Origin: Arenimonas terrae
GTDB lineage: Bacteria; Pseudomonadota; Gammaproteobacteria; Xanthomonadales; Xanthomonadaceae
Reading direction: 5' to 3'
Length of the DNA stretch: 64,000 nt
Assembly: GCF_006265115.1 (NCBI RefSeq)
Contig: NZ_SMDR01000002.1
Span: 185,743-249,742, forward strand
Below, piece after piece: positions 1-8,110 of the stretch. Each line of letters starts with the position of its first letter. Within the stretch, counting starts at the first letter, position 1. Both the position numbers and the translations under genes were made by a program. The notes under the pieces are model-generated. The model saw only the letters and a list, made by a program, of their open reading frames with translations. It did no database searches and was not told the DNA's origin.

Positions 1-621
1 CAGGTCAGTGCGCATCGGGCCCGGCTCCAGGCCGGACACCCGCACCGGCGTGCTGTCGGTTTCGGCGCTCAACTGCCGGACCAGGGCGGCCAGGCCCTGC
101 TTGGCAAGGCCATAGGCGCCCCAATAGGCCTTGCCGACCCGGGCCGGGTCGTCGGTGACGAAGACCACGGCGCTGTCGCCGGCCCTGCGCAGGTAGGGCA
201 GGCAGGCCTGGGTCAGCAGCCAGGGTGCGGTGAAGTTCACATGCAGGTTGCGCACGAAGGCTTCCGGAGCGGTCGCCTCCAGCGGCGCCAGGCCGGTGAA
301 CTCGGCGGCGCAATGCAGCAGCCCGTGGATACCACCCAGCTCGCCCGCGACCTTGGCGGCCAGGTCGGCGTAGTCGGCCGGGTCGGCGCCGGCGAGGTCG
401 ATCGGATACAGGGCCGGCTCGGGTCCCAGCGCCTTCACCACGTCATAGACACGGTTGAGCTTGGGCACGCGCCGCCCGAGCAGCACCACGGTCGCACCCG
501 CCCGCGCGCAGGCCTTGGCCGCTTCCGCGCCGAAGCCGCCGTGCGCGCCGGTGACCAGCACCGTGCGCCCGGCCAGGGCATCGCCGGCGACGTCCGGCAG
601 GGCGGCCGCAGCGATCGTCAT
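1..621 (-). CDS. YciK-like short-chain dehydrogenase (3' end cut by window edge)
   Basis: The reading frame starts at 621 and runs off the window after 207 codons. It has a Rossmann cofactor motif TGAHGGFG (residues 24-31) and the Tyr-X3-Lys pair Y170/K174 in the context WGAYGLAK, which resembles the YciK branch of short-chain dehydrogenases. The catalytic serine expected 13 residues before the tyrosine is Asp157 (VTDDP), so the classical Ser-Tyr-Lys triad is incomplete. The start overlaps the grxD stop as ATGA, so the two are probably cotranscribed. The substrate cannot be told. Family is fairly sure; function is unknown. Confidence 0.85.
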   Translation of the reverse strand, partial: MTIAAAALPDVAGDALAGRTVLVTGAHGGFGAEAAKACARAGATVVLLGRRVPKLNRVYDVVKALGPEPALYPIDLAGADPADYADLAAKVAGELGGIHGLLHCAAEFTGLAPLEATAPEAFVRNLHVNFTAPWLLTQACLPYLRRAGDSAVVFVTDDPARVGKAYWGAYGLAKQGLAALVRQLSAETDSTPVRVSGLEPGPMRTDL

Positions 622-941
622 GCCGCCTTCTGCGCCTCGGACACCATGCGCGCCAGTTCTCCGCTGTCGAAGAGTTCGACGGTGATGTCGCAGCCGCCGA
701 TCAGCTCGCCATTGATGAAGAGCTGCGGAAAGGTCGGCCAGTCGGAGTAGCGCGGCAGGCTTGCGCGCACTTCCGGATCCTCCAGCACGTTGACGCTGTG
801 GAAGCCGGAAGCGCCGGCGTTCTTGAGCGCCTGCACGGCGCGGCTGGAAAAGCCGCACATCGGGAACTGCGGCGTACCCTTCATGAAGAGCACGATCGGA
901 TGGCCCTCGACCTCGGCCTTGATGCGGTCCATGACGTTCAT
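618..941 (-). CDS. grxD: Monothiol glutaredoxin Grx4/GrxD
   Basis: The protein has 107 residues, the normal length for a single-domain monothiol glutaredoxin. It carries the CGFS active site at residues 29-32, the upstream lysine (MKGTP), and the cis-proline/glutathione region WPTFPQLF followed by GGCDI. Proteins of this family bind a glutathione-coordinated [2Fe-2S] cluster, often with BolA, and pass Fe-S clusters to cytosolic targets. The gene lies immediately upstream of the YciK-like dehydrogenase (ATGA overlap) and divergent from sodB. A perfect TATAAT lies 54 bp upstream of the start on this strand. Confidence 0.95.
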   Translation of the reverse strand: MNVMDRIKAEVEGHPIVLFMKGTPQFPMCGFSSRAVQALKNAGASGFHSVNVLEDPEVRASLPRYSDWPTFPQLFINGELIGGCDITVELFDSGELARMVSEAQKAA

Positions 942-994
942 GGAAAACTCCGTTCGGTGGGCGACCCCGGGACGGGGGCGCGATAAGGGCTAGA

Positions 995-1000
995 ATTATA
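995..1000 (-). promoter_or_regulatory. Putative -10 element upstream of grxD
   Basis: On the minus strand this hexamer reads TATAAT and lies 54 bp upstream of the grxD start. No TTGACA-like -35 was found at 16-18 bp, so the assignment is tentative. The intergenic region is shared with the divergent sodB gene. Confidence 0.35.
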
Positions 1001-1051
1001 CGGCCAAGGCCCGGCCCGCCGGTGCCCAGCCCCCTCAGAACGGAGATTCCC

Positions 1052-1630
1052 ATGGCCATCGAACTGCCCGCCCTGCCCTACGACCGCGCCGCCCTCGAGC
1101 CGCACATCTCGGCGGAAACCATCGATTTCCACTACGGCAAGCACCACCAGACCTACGTCACCAACCTCAACAACCAGATCAAGGGCACCGAATTCGAGAA
1201 CCTCGAGCTCGAGGCCATCATCCGCAAGGCCCAGGGCGGCATGTTCAACAACGCCGCGCAGGTCTGGAACCATACTTTCTACTGGAACTGCCTCAAGCCC
1301 AACGGCGGCGGCGAACCGACCGGCAAGCTGGCCGACGCCATCACCAAGGCTTTCGGTTCGTTCGCGGCGTTCAAGGAGCAGTTCACCGCGACCGCGATCG
1401 GCACCTTCGGCTCCGGCTGGGCCTGGCTGGTGCAGCGTCCGGACGGTTCGCTGGCCCTGGTCAGCACCCCGAACGCCGCCACCCCGCTCACCGGCACCGA
1501 CACCGCGCTGCTGACCTGCGACGTCTGGGAACACGCCTACTACATCGACTACCGCAACGCCCGCGCCAAGTACGTCGAGGCGTTCTGGAACCTGGTGAAC
1601 TGGGACTTCGTGGCCGACCGACTGGCCTGA
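1052..1630 (+). CDS. sodB: Iron superoxide dismutase
   Basis: The protein has 192 residues and is nearly colinear with E. coli SodB. Metal ligands are visible as H27 (FHYGKHH), the histidine in QVWNHTFYW, and the Asp/His pair in [13 protein letters not shown]. The glutamine in FNNAAQVW is the iron-type second-sphere residue, favouring Fe over Mn. It dismutates superoxide in the cytoplasm; there is no signal peptide. The ATG at 1052 fits the family N-terminus ([10 protein letters not shown]); a GTG at 1022 would add ten unrelated residues. The stop overlaps the start of the following ABC ATPase gene (TGATG), suggesting translational coupling. Confidence 0.97.
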   Translation: MAIELPALPYDRAALEPHISAETIDFHYGKHHQTYVTNLNNQIKGTEFENLELEAIIRKAQGGMFNNAAQVWNHTFYWNCLKPNGGGEPTGKLADAITKAFGSFAAFKEQFTATAIGTFGSGWAWLVQRPDGSLALVSTPNAATPLTGTDTALLTCDVWEHAYYIDYRNARAKYVEAFWNLVNWDFVADRLA

Positions 1631-2682
1631 TGAGCGGCCCGGGCCTCCTGCTCGACATCGACCGGCTGTCCTGCGCCTACGCAGGGCAGCCGGCGGTGCG
1701 CGAGCTGGGGCTGACGCTGCGGCCCGGCGAGCTCGGCTGCCTGCTGGGCCCCAGCGGCTGCGGCAAGACCACGCTGCTGCGGGCGATCGCCGGCTTCCAC
1801 GCGCCCAGCTCCGGAACGCTCCGGCTGCGTGGCGCGGATGCGCTGGCCCTGCCACCCGAGAAGCGCGGCCTGGGTTTCGTCTTCCAGGACCTCGCGCTGT
1901 TCCCCCACCTCACCGTCGCCGACAACGTCGCCTTCGGCCTGCATCGCCTCGATTCCGGCGCCCGCCGCTCGCGCGGCCTGGAGACGCTTGCCCTGCTCGG
2001 CTTGCAGGACCTGGCAGGGCGCTACCCGCACGAACTCTCCGGCGGCCAGCAGCAACGTGTGGCGCTCGCCCGTTCGCTGGCGCCACGCCCCGACCTGCTG
2101 CTGCTCGACGAACCCTTCTCCAGCCTCGACGCCGACCTGCGCGGCCGCCTGCGCGACGAACTGCGCGCCCTGCTAAAACGTCTGGGCATCGCCGCCCTGC
2201 TGGTCACGCACGACCAGGAGGAAGCTTTCGCCTTCGCCGATACCGTCGGCGTGATGAACGCCGGTCGCCTGCTGCAGTGGGCGCCGGGTTTCGAGCTCTA
2301 CCACCGCCCGGCCACGCCCTTCGTGGCGTCCTTCGTCGGCGAAGGGCGCTTCCTGGCGGCACGCGTGATCGACCGGCGCCGCGTCAGCACGGCATTGGGC
2401 GAACTCACCGTCGGCAGCGACCTGCCCTTCACTGTCGGCAGCGCCGTACGTGTGCTGCTGCGCCCCGACGACCTGATGCCCAGCGACGACGGCGGCATCG
2501 AAGCCGAAGTCAGCGCCGTCGCCTTCCGCGGCGCCGAGACGCTGCATACCCTGAAACTTCCGGACGGTACGGCGCTGACGGCGCTGTTCCCCAGCCACCA
2601 GCAGCGGGAACCGGGCGCCCGGGTGCGCGTGCGGCCGGACCTGGCCCATGTCGTGGTGTTCGCCGACGAAGACGTGGGCTGA
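1630..2682 (+). CDS. ABC transporter ATP-binding protein, ferric-iron (FbpC/AfuC) type
   Basis: The 350-residue protein has Walker A GPSGCGKTT (about residues 40-48), the signature LSGGQQQR near 135-142, Walker B LLLLDEPFSSLD near 155-166, an H-loop (VTHDQEEAF), and a C-terminal TOBE-like region. This architecture is that of the spermidine/iron/sulfate importer ATPases and is closest to the ferric iron type. No permease or binding protein lies nearby, so the ATPase is an orphan here. It overlaps sodB by one base (TGATG). Iron as substrate is inferred from family resemblance and the iron-SOD partner and is not certain. Confidence 0.8.
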   Translation: MSGPGLLLDIDRLSCAYAGQPAVRELGLTLRPGELGCLLGPSGCGKTTLLRAIAGFHAPSSGTLRLRGADALALPPEKRGLGFVFQDLALFPHLTVADNVAFGLHRLDSGARRSRGLETLALLGLQDLAGRYPHELSGGQQQRVALARSLAPRPDLLLLDEPFSSLDADLRGRLRDELRALLKRLGIAALLVTHDQEEAFAFADTVGVMNAGRLLQWAPGFELYHRPATPFVASFVGEGRFLAARVIDRRRVSTALGELTVGSDLPFTVGSAVRVLLRPDDLMPSDDGGIEAEVSAVAFRGAETLHTLKLPDGTALTALFPSHQQREPGARVRVRPDLAHVVVFADEDVG

Positions 2683-2717
2683 AGGCCCGAACGCCTGCCG
2701 CATGCAGGCGCGATGGC

Positions 2718-3869
2718 TCAGCCGCTGCTTTCCGCGAGCCGCCCCAGCACCGGCGCCACCTGCGCACTGCGGTCCAGCATCCGGCCGGCGCGGTCCAGCG
2801 CCGCTGCCAGTTCGCCACGGCTGTCGGCCCGGAAGGTGGCATGCCCGACCTTGCGGCCTTCACGCGGCGATTTTCCGTAGTCGTGCCAGTGGCCGCAGGC
2901 CTCGGCCAGCACCGGCGCCGCCGCGGGCAGCGTGCCGATCCAGTTGAGCATGCAGCTGTGGCCGACGGCGCGCGTGTCGCCCAGCGGCAGCCCGAGCACC
3001 GCCCGCAGGTGGTTCTGGAACTGCGAGGTTTCCGCGCCCTCGATCGTCCAGTGGCCGGAGTTGTGCACGCGCGGCGCCATCTCGTTGGCCAGAAGCACGC
3101 CGTCCTTGAGGAACAGCTCGAGCGCGAACACGCCGACGTAGTCCAGCGCCTCGGCGATCTTGCGCGCGGCGCCCAGCGCCTGCGCCTGCAGGGCCGGATC
3201 CACACGTGCCGGCGCCAGGCTGGCGGAAAGGATGCCGGACTCGTGCCAGTTCTCGGTCAGCGGCCAGGCGCGCAGTTCGCCATCGCGTCCGCGCACGGCC
3301 ACCACCGACAGCTCGCGCTGGAAGGCGACGAAACCTTCGAGGATCAGGCCGACGGTGCCCGCCTGCGCACCCAGCGCGTCCCAGGCGGCATCGGCGTCGG
3401 CAGGCGATTTCAGGCGGAACTGGCCCTTCCCGTCGTAACCGAGGCGGCGGGTCTTGAGGATGCAGGGCGTGCCGATCTTCGCCAGCGCGGCGTCGAGGCC
3501 GGCGCGCGAATCGATCGCGGCGAACTCCGGCACCGGGATGCCGAGCTCGCGGAACAGGGATTTTTCCGCCAGCCGGTCCTGCGCCACCGCCAGCGCGCGC
3601 GGGCTCGGGAACACCGGCACGCGGTCGGCCAGCCACTGCGCGCTTTCGGCCGGCACGTTCTCGAAATCGAAGGTGGCCACGTCCACGCGCGAGGCGAATT
3701 CCGCCAGCCCGGCCTGGTCGCGGTAGTCGGCCTGCAGCAGCGGCGCGAACTGCGCGGCGCAGGCGTCCGGCGTCGAGTCGAGCACCAGGAAGCGCAGGCC
3801 CAGGGGCGCGCCGGAAAGCGCGAGCATGCGGGCCAGCTGCCCGCCACCGAGGATGCCGACCGTGGTCAC
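2718..3869 (-). CDS. purK: N5-carboxyaminoimidazole ribonucleotide synthase
   Basis: The 383-residue ATP-grasp enzyme uses ATP and bicarbonate to convert AIR to N5-CAIR in purine synthesis. The N-terminus [16 protein letters not shown] is the family hallmark. The central part holds ATP-grasp features ([46 protein letters not shown] split over the fold) and the [10 protein letters not shown] segment. It overlaps the purE stop by four bases, so purE-purK form the usual operon on the minus strand, ending convergently with the ABC ATPase gene. Confidence 0.97.
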   Translation of the reverse strand: MTTVGILGGGQLARMLALSGAPLGLRFLVLDSTPDACAAQFAPLLQADYRDQAGLAEFASRVDVATFDFENVPAESAQWLADRVPVFPSPRALAVAQDRLAEKSLFRELGIPVPEFAAIDSRAGLDAALAKIGTPCILKTRRLGYDGKGQFRLKSPADADAAWDALGAQAGTVGLILEGFVAFQRELSVVAVRGRDGELRAWPLTENWHESGILSASLAPARVDPALQAQALGAARKIAEALDYVGVFALELFLKDGVLLANEMAPRVHNSGHWTIEGAETSQFQNHLRAVLGLPLGDTRAVGHSCMLNWIGTLPAAAPVLAEACGHWHDYGKSPREGRKVGHATFRADSRGELAAALDRAGRMLDRSAQVAPVLGRLAESSG

Positions 3870-4372
3870 GGCTGCCGCGGGTCCGGCTTGTCCAGCACGT
3901 CGCTGGTCTGCTTCGCGCGGAAGTTTTCCAGCGCACCGCGCACCGCCGCATGCTCCGGTGCCAGCAACGCCGCGGCGAACAGGCCGGCGTTGGCGGCGCC
4001 GGCCGCGCCGATCGCGAAGGTCGCGACCGGGATGCCGGCCGGCATCTGCACGATCGACAGCAGCGAGTCGAGGCCGTTGAGCGCCTTGCTCTGCACCGGC
4101 ACGCCCAGTACCGGCACCGGCGTCATCGCCGCGATCATGCCCGGCAGATGGGCGGCGCCACCGGCGCCGGCGATGATCGCACGCAGTCCGCGCGAAGCCG
4201 CCGACTTCGCGTACTCCACCAGCAGGTCGGGCGTGCGGTGCGCCGAAACGACGCGCACTTCGTGCGGCACGCCCATCTGTTCAAGCCGGGCGACGGCGTG
4301 CTGCATCGTCTCCCAGTCCGATCGGGAACCCATGACGACCCCGACCAGCGGGGCAACGACGGCTTGGTTCAT
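3866..4372 (-). CDS. purE: N5-CAIR mutase (class I PurE)
   Basis: The protein has 168 residues and converts N5-CAIR to CAIR, the step after PurK. It shows the substrate motif GSRSDWETM, the catalytic-histidine segment SAHRTP, and the GGAAHLPGM loop. The ATG at 4372 (MNQAVVAPL) is preferred; an in-frame TTG at 4390 would add six residues with no support. It lies divergent from the Trm112-like gene with about 66 bp between starts, which must hold both promoters; TATTCT at 4396-4401 is a possible -10 for the plus-strand gene. Confidence 0.96.
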   Translation of the reverse strand: MNQAVVAPLVGVVMGSRSDWETMQHAVARLEQMGVPHEVRVVSAHRTPDLLVEYAKSAASRGLRAIIAGAGGAAHLPGMIAAMTPVPVLGVPVQSKALNGLDSLLSIVQMPAGIPVATFAIGAAGAANAGLFAAALLAPEHAAVRGALENFRAKQTSDVLDKPDPRQP

Positions 4373-4438
4373 GGCGGGTGGCTTCGGCAAAAGGCTATTC
4401 TAGACCCCAAGCCCCCAGTCCGGACACCGCTCCCGCCC

Positions 4439-4705
4439 ATGGACCGCAAGCTCCTCGACATCCTCTGCTGCCCGACCAGCAAACAGCCGCTGGCCCTGCT
4501 CAACGGGCCCGACCTGGCCGCCATCAACCAGGCGGTCGCGGCCGGCAAGCTGGCGCGGGCCGACGGCAGCGCGCAGGCCGAACCGCTGTCCGAAGGCCTG
4601 ATCACGCGCGACCGCCGCACCGTGTACCGGATCGAGGACGGCATCCCGGTCCTTCTGGCCGACGAAGCCCTGGCCACCACCCAGATCCCCGACTTCCCGC
4701 GCTGA
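4439..4705 (+). CDS. Trm112/YcaR-like small protein
   Basis: The 88-residue protein begins MDRKLLDILCCPTSKQPL and ends with RIEDGIPVLLADEA, both typical of the Trm112 (UPF0434) family that in other organisms activates methyltransferases. The CPxC zinc half-site is altered to CCPTSK, and the second cysteine pair is absent, so zinc binding is probably lost. About 30 extra residues lie between the two conserved ends compared with E. coli YcaR. The gene overlaps nadC by one base (TGATG). Its partner is unknown. Confidence 0.85.
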   Translation: MDRKLLDILCCPTSKQPLALLNGPDLAAINQAVAAGKLARADGSAQAEPLSEGLITRDRRTVYRIEDGIPVLLADEALATTQIPDFPR

Positions 4706-5562
4706 TGGCGACCCTGCTGCCGCCACCGGCCGATATCGTTGCCGATGACGTCGCGCGCGCGCTCGCCGAAGACCTGGGCCCGGGCGACGCCACCGCCGAG
4801 CTGCTGCCCGACGGTCCGCAATCGGCCTACGTGGTCGCCAAGGAAGCCGGGGTGATCGCCGGCCGGCCGTGGTTCGACGCCTGCTTCCGCGCACTCGATC
4901 CCGCCGTGCTCATCCAGTGGCGCGTGCGCGAAGGCGAGCCGGTCGCGGCCGGCACCGTGCTGGTCACGCTGCAGGGCCGCGCCCGCGCCCTGGTCAGCGC
5001 CGAACGGCCGGCGCTGAACTTCCTGCAGACCCTGTCGGCGACCGCGAGCCGCACGGCGGAACACGTCGCCGCGGTGGCCGGCACCCGCACGCGTATCCTC
5101 GACACCCGCAAGACCCTGCCCGGCCTGCGCCAGGCGCAAAAATACGCCGTGCGCGCCGGCGGCGGCGACAACCACCGCATGGGCCTGTACGACGCGGTGA
5201 TGCTCAAGGAGAACCACATCCACGCCGCCGGCTCGATCGCCGCGGCGGCGGCGGCGGCGCGCGCGAGGCACCCGGCGCTTCCGCTGATCATCGAAGTGGA
5301 AACCCTCGACGAACTCGACCAGGCGCTGGCCACCGGCTGCGACCGCATCCTGGTGGACGAATTCAGCGCCGACGATCTGCGCGAAGCGGTGCGCCGCGCC
5401 GCCGGCCGCATTCCGCTGGAAGTGTCGGGCGGCGTCAGCCTGGAGCGCCTGCCGGTGATCGCCGCCACGGGCGTGGACTGCGTGTCCATCGGTGCGCTGA
5501 CCAAACACGTGCAGGCGCTGGACCTGTCGCTGCGCCTGGGGCATCCGCCCGGCGAGTCCTGA
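4705..5562 (+). CDS. nadC: Quinolinate phosphoribosyltransferase (carboxylating)
   Basis: The 285-residue enzyme makes nicotinate mononucleotide from quinolinate and PRPP. Signature segments are RKTLPGLRQAQKYAV followed by GGGDNHRMGLYD, the lysine in VMLKENH, and the barrel end EVSGGVSLERL with SIGALTKH. It is separated by about 29 kb from nadA and nadB, which sit in the FNR-box-associated island. This gene is therefore available to any quinolinate source, either aspartate or kynurenine derived. It is coupled to the preceding Trm112-like gene (TGATG) and converges with the FHA gene. Confidence 0.97.
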   Translation: MATLLPPPADIVADDVARALAEDLGPGDATAELLPDGPQSAYVVAKEAGVIAGRPWFDACFRALDPAVLIQWRVREGEPVAAGTVLVTLQGRARALVSAERPALNFLQTLSATASRTAEHVAAVAGTRTRILDTRKTLPGLRQAQKYAVRAGGGDNHRMGLYDAVMLKENHIHAAGSIAAAAAAARARHPALPLIIEVETLDELDQALATGCDRILVDEFSADDLREAVRRAAGRIPLEVSGGVSLERLPVIAATGVDCVSIGALTKHVQALDLSLRLGHPPGES

Positions 5563-5607
5563 TCCGTCCGCGGCAAAGCGGGGCGCCGGTGCACCCCGGG
5601 GCCGGGA

Positions 5608-6408
5608 TCAGCCGCGACTGAGGTAGAGCGCGACCATCACCAGGATCGCCGCCGCGGTCAGCATGATCGGCACCCACTTGCTCATCGTCGGTGCCGCCGC
5701 GGGCGCGGCCTCGTTCGCCGGCGTCGCCAGGCGGTTGGTCTGCTGCGCCATGTCCATGCCCGGCGCCACGACGATGAAGCGCACCGCGTCCAGGCGCAGT
5801 TCGTCGCCGGGGTTCAGGAATCCCTGCTGCACGCGGCGGCCATTGATGTAGGTGCCGTTGGAAGACCCCAGGTCCTCGACCGACAGGCCGTCCTGGTTCG
5901 GCTTGACCAGGGCGTGGCGGCGCGAAATCTCCTCCGCCTGCACCGAGATGTCGCATTCCGGCGCGCGCCCGATCGCCACCGGGCCGGTCACCGGGAACAC
6001 CTTGCCGAACACCGCACCGGACACGCCGCGCAGCAGGAACTTGGGCACCGCCATGCGCACGCGCGTGGCGCCGCTGTCTTCGTCCGAACCGGGGGTCACG
6101 CCCGGTGCCGGCGCGCTGCGCGCGGCCTCCACCACGGTGAACTTCGCCAGGATCGGCCCGATGCCGATCTGGTCGCCGGCGCGCAGCGCCATGATGTCGG
6201 CGACCGGCTTGCCGTTCACCGACACGGGGCCGCCGCCGTCGGGAACCTGCAGATTCGCGCCAGTGCTGGTGACATGGATTTCGCAATGCCGCGGCAGGAT
6301 CTCGGGGTCGTCGAGCACGACCGCGCCCTCGACCGAGGAACCGATCCGGTTCACGCCCGCGTTGAGCAGGACCTGCGCATGCTCGCCATTGGGAAACACC
6401 AGTTTCAT
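5608..6408 (-). CDS. Double FHA-domain, tail-anchored membrane protein
   Basis: The 266-residue protein has two forkhead-associated (phosphothreonine-binding) domains. The first spans about residues 1-95 (NRIGSS, LPRHCEIHV) and is degenerate; the second spans about 140-215 with the full signature IGRAPECDI, ISRRHALV and SSNGTYING. After a Pro/Ala-rich linker there is one C-terminal membrane helix (about 245-263, KWVPIMLTAAAILVMVALYL), with only four residues after it, so the bulk should face the cytoplasm. No kinase or secretion genes lie next to it. The role is unknown; scaffolding a membrane signalling complex is a guess. Confidence 0.88.
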   Translation of the reverse strand: MKLVFPNGEHAQVLLNAGVNRIGSSVEGAVVLDDPEILPRHCEIHVTSTGANLQVPDGGGPVSVNGKPVADIMALRAGDQIGIGPILAKFTVVEAARSAPAPGVTPGSDEDSGATRVRMAVPKFLLRGVSGAVFGKVFPVTGPVAIGRAPECDISVQAEEISRRHALVKPNQDGLSVEDLGSSNGTYINGRRVQQGFLNPGDELRLDAVRFIVVAPGMDMAQQTNRLATPANEAAPAAAPTMSKWVPIMLTAAAILVMVALYLSRG

Positions 6409-6534
6409 CTTCGCTCTCCTGCGAATCGGCGATGGCCCCGCGGGCCGGCATCCGGGCCTATCTTAGCCATGCGCGCGCAAACTCGTCAGGGGGTCCGCCT
6501 TGCGGCGATGCCGGGCCGTCCCCACACTGCGGTC

Positions 6535-6855
6535 ATGCTCTCGACCCTGATATTCCTGCTTCTTGCGATAGCGCTGCTGGCCTTCTGGTTCGCCGGGCGC
6601 GCGGCGGCCGAAACGGCCACCTGGCTGGGCCAGCAGGCCTGCGCCCGTGCCCGCGTGCAGTGGCTCGACCACAGCGTGCACCTGATGGGGATGCGGCTGT
6701 CCCGCGGCCCGGCGGGCTGGCTGGGCCTCGAGCGCCAGTACCGTTTCGAATACTCCACCGGCGGCGAAGACCGGCATGCCGGCCGGATCGTGCTGCACGG
6801 ACGCAGGCTGCTGTCCCTGATCGGGCCGATGCCGGCGGAAGACACGCTGCACTGA
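6535..6855 (+). CDS. Small membrane-anchored protein, DUF3301-like
   Basis: The 106-residue protein has one N-terminal hydrophobic helix (residues about 2-22, MLSTLIFLLLAIALLAFWFA) and a basic soluble part with the pattern QWLDHSVHLMGMRLSR and RYRFEYSTGG. This layout matches DUF3301 proteins of gammaproteobacteria. The ATG at 6535 puts the helix at the very N-terminus; an ATG at 6508 would add nine residues. It lies divergent from the FHA gene and converges with sspB. Function is unknown. Confidence 0.8.
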   Translation: MLSTLIFLLLAIALLAFWFAGRAAAETATWLGQQACARARVQWLDHSVHLMGMRLSRGPAGWLGLERQYRFEYSTGGEDRHAGRIVLHGRRLLSLIGPMPAEDTLH

Positions 6856-6864
6856 GCGGCCGCC

Positions 6865-7287
6865 CTATTTCACGACCCGCAGATGGCTGCGGCGCGGCGT
6901 GTCGCCGCCCTCGGGCGACGGCGTCGGGTCGTCCGGACCCTCGTCCGGCATCGCCGCGCCGTCTTCCGGCAACATCATGCCCTGCCCTGTTTCCTGGGCG
7001 TAGATCGCCAGCACCGCCGTCACCGGCACCACCACCGACTGGCTGACGCCGCCGAAGCGCGCCTTGAAGCGCACCTCGCGGTTGTCGATGACCAGCTGCG
7101 CCACCGCGCGCGGCGCGATGTTGAGCACGACGCGTCCGTCCTTTACCGACGACTGCGGCACCTGCACGCCATCCCTGCCCGCATCGACCAGCAGGTAGGG
7201 CGTCATGTTGTTGTCGTTGATCCACTCGTTCAGCGCCCGCAGCAGGTAGGGGCGGTTGGAACCCATCACCGGAACCGCGTCGGTCAC
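6865..7287 (-). CDS. sspB: Stringent starvation protein B, ClpXP adaptor
   Basis: The protein tethers ssrA-tagged substrates to ClpXP. It has the folded core RPYLLRALNEWI through VLNIAPRAVAQL and RFGGVSQSVVVPVTAVLAIYA, a flexible acidic/proline linker, and the ClpX-binding tail LRVVK at the C-terminus. The GTG at 7287 overlaps the sspA stop as GTGA and gives 140 residues; an ATG at 7266 would give 133 and starts closer to the conserved core. The start is uncertain, the identity is not. Confidence 0.95.
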   Translation of the reverse strand: MTDAVPVMGSNRPYLLRALNEWINDNNMTPYLLVDAGRDGVQVPQSSVKDGRVVLNIAPRAVAQLVIDNREVRFKARFGGVSQSVVVPVTAVLAIYAQETGQGMMLPEDGAAMPDEGPDDPTPSPEGGDTPRRSHLRVVK

Positions 7288-7919
7288 TGAGGCAGCTCGC
7301 GCAGCGCCTTCTCTTCCGGCGTCAGGCTGCGCAGGTAGGCGGGGTTGCGGAAGATCCGCATGCCGTAGTCCTCGATCGGCTTGGCTTCCTTGGGCAGCTG
7401 CACGCCCAGGGCCGGCAGCCGCCAGATGATCGGCGCGATCGCGCAGTCGGCCAGGCTCATTTCCGGGTTGAGGAAGAACTTGGAGGCCTTGAACAGCGGC
7501 AGCGCGGCCAGCAGCAGCTCCTTGAGGCGCTTGCGGCCGGCGTCGGCCTGGGCCTTGTTGCCGTGCTGGATGGCCTGCACGTGCGGGACCCAGTCGTGCT
7601 CCAGGCGCAGCATGGCCAGGCGCAGGCGCGCGCGCGACAGCGGGTCGACCGGCATCAGCGGCGGGTGCGGGTAACGCTCGTCCAGGTATTCGGACACCAC
7701 CGACGCGGCGTAGAGGACCAGGTCGCGGTCCACCAGGGTCGGCACGGAATGGTAGGGATTGAGGTCGACCAGGTCCTCGGGCGGATTGCCCGGGTCCACC
7801 GGCACCAGTTCGTAGGTGACGCCCTTGGCGGCCAGGACCAGGCGGACCCGGTGGCAGACGACGCAGTCGCGGGAGGAGAACAGGGTCAGGGCGTTGCGGA
7901 TGCGTGGACTGGCAGCCAT
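7284..7919 (-). CDS. sspA: Stringent starvation protein A
   Basis: The 211-residue protein is a glutathione-S-transferase-fold RNA polymerase-associated factor. The N-terminal thioredoxin-like domain (about 1-85) includes LFSSRDCVVCHRVRLVL and NPYHSVPTLVDRDL; the helical C-terminal domain ends near the stop. It keeps the PHP motif region as YPHPPLMP. It lies upstream of sspB (GTGA overlap), the standard sspAB operon. It follows the petABC genes on the same strand but is separated from them by a strong hairpin. Confidence 0.95.
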   Translation of the reverse strand: MAASPRIRNALTLFSSRDCVVCHRVRLVLAAKGVTYELVPVDPGNPPEDLVDLNPYHSVPTLVDRDLVLYAASVVSEYLDERYPHPPLMPVDPLSRARLRLAMLRLEHDWVPHVQAIQHGNKAQADAGRKRLKELLLAALPLFKASKFFLNPEMSLADCAIAPIIWRLPALGVQLPKEAKPIEDYGMRIFRNPAYLRSLTPEEKALRELPQ

Positions 7920-8064
7920 CAGGGGTCCCCCAAAACGCCGCCAGCCCCTGCCGGCGGTCGTCGGAAGCCCTAACCCTGCCCGAAACGGCCGGTCCGCCGC
8001 AAGCCGGGGTGCCGGAACCGTGATCCGTGGCCCGGAACGGTGCGTTTGCCGGCTCCAGGACGGC

Positions 8065-8090
8065 AAAAGGCCGCCCGGAGGCGGCCTTTT
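8065..8090 (-). terminator. Intrinsic terminator downstream of petC (bidirectional)
   Basis: A perfect 11-bp inverted repeat, AAAAGGCCGCC and its complement, encloses the loop CGGA. A-tract and T-tract are part of the stem ends, so it can act on either strand. It lies 20 bp after the petC stop and separates petABC from sspAB on the minus strand. Confidence 0.85.
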
Positions 8091-8110
8091 GGCGGCCTGA
8101 TCCCGGAGGA

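Noticed and set aside
2692-2710. Hairpin with 7-bp stem CGCCTGC between the ABC ATPase and purK ends
   Set aside because: The stem is short and no T tract follows on either strand, so it was not called as a terminator.
5578-5600. GC-rich inverted sequence between nadC and the FHA gene
   Set aside because: Stem pairs are few and interrupted, with no T run; likely chance in GC-rich DNA.
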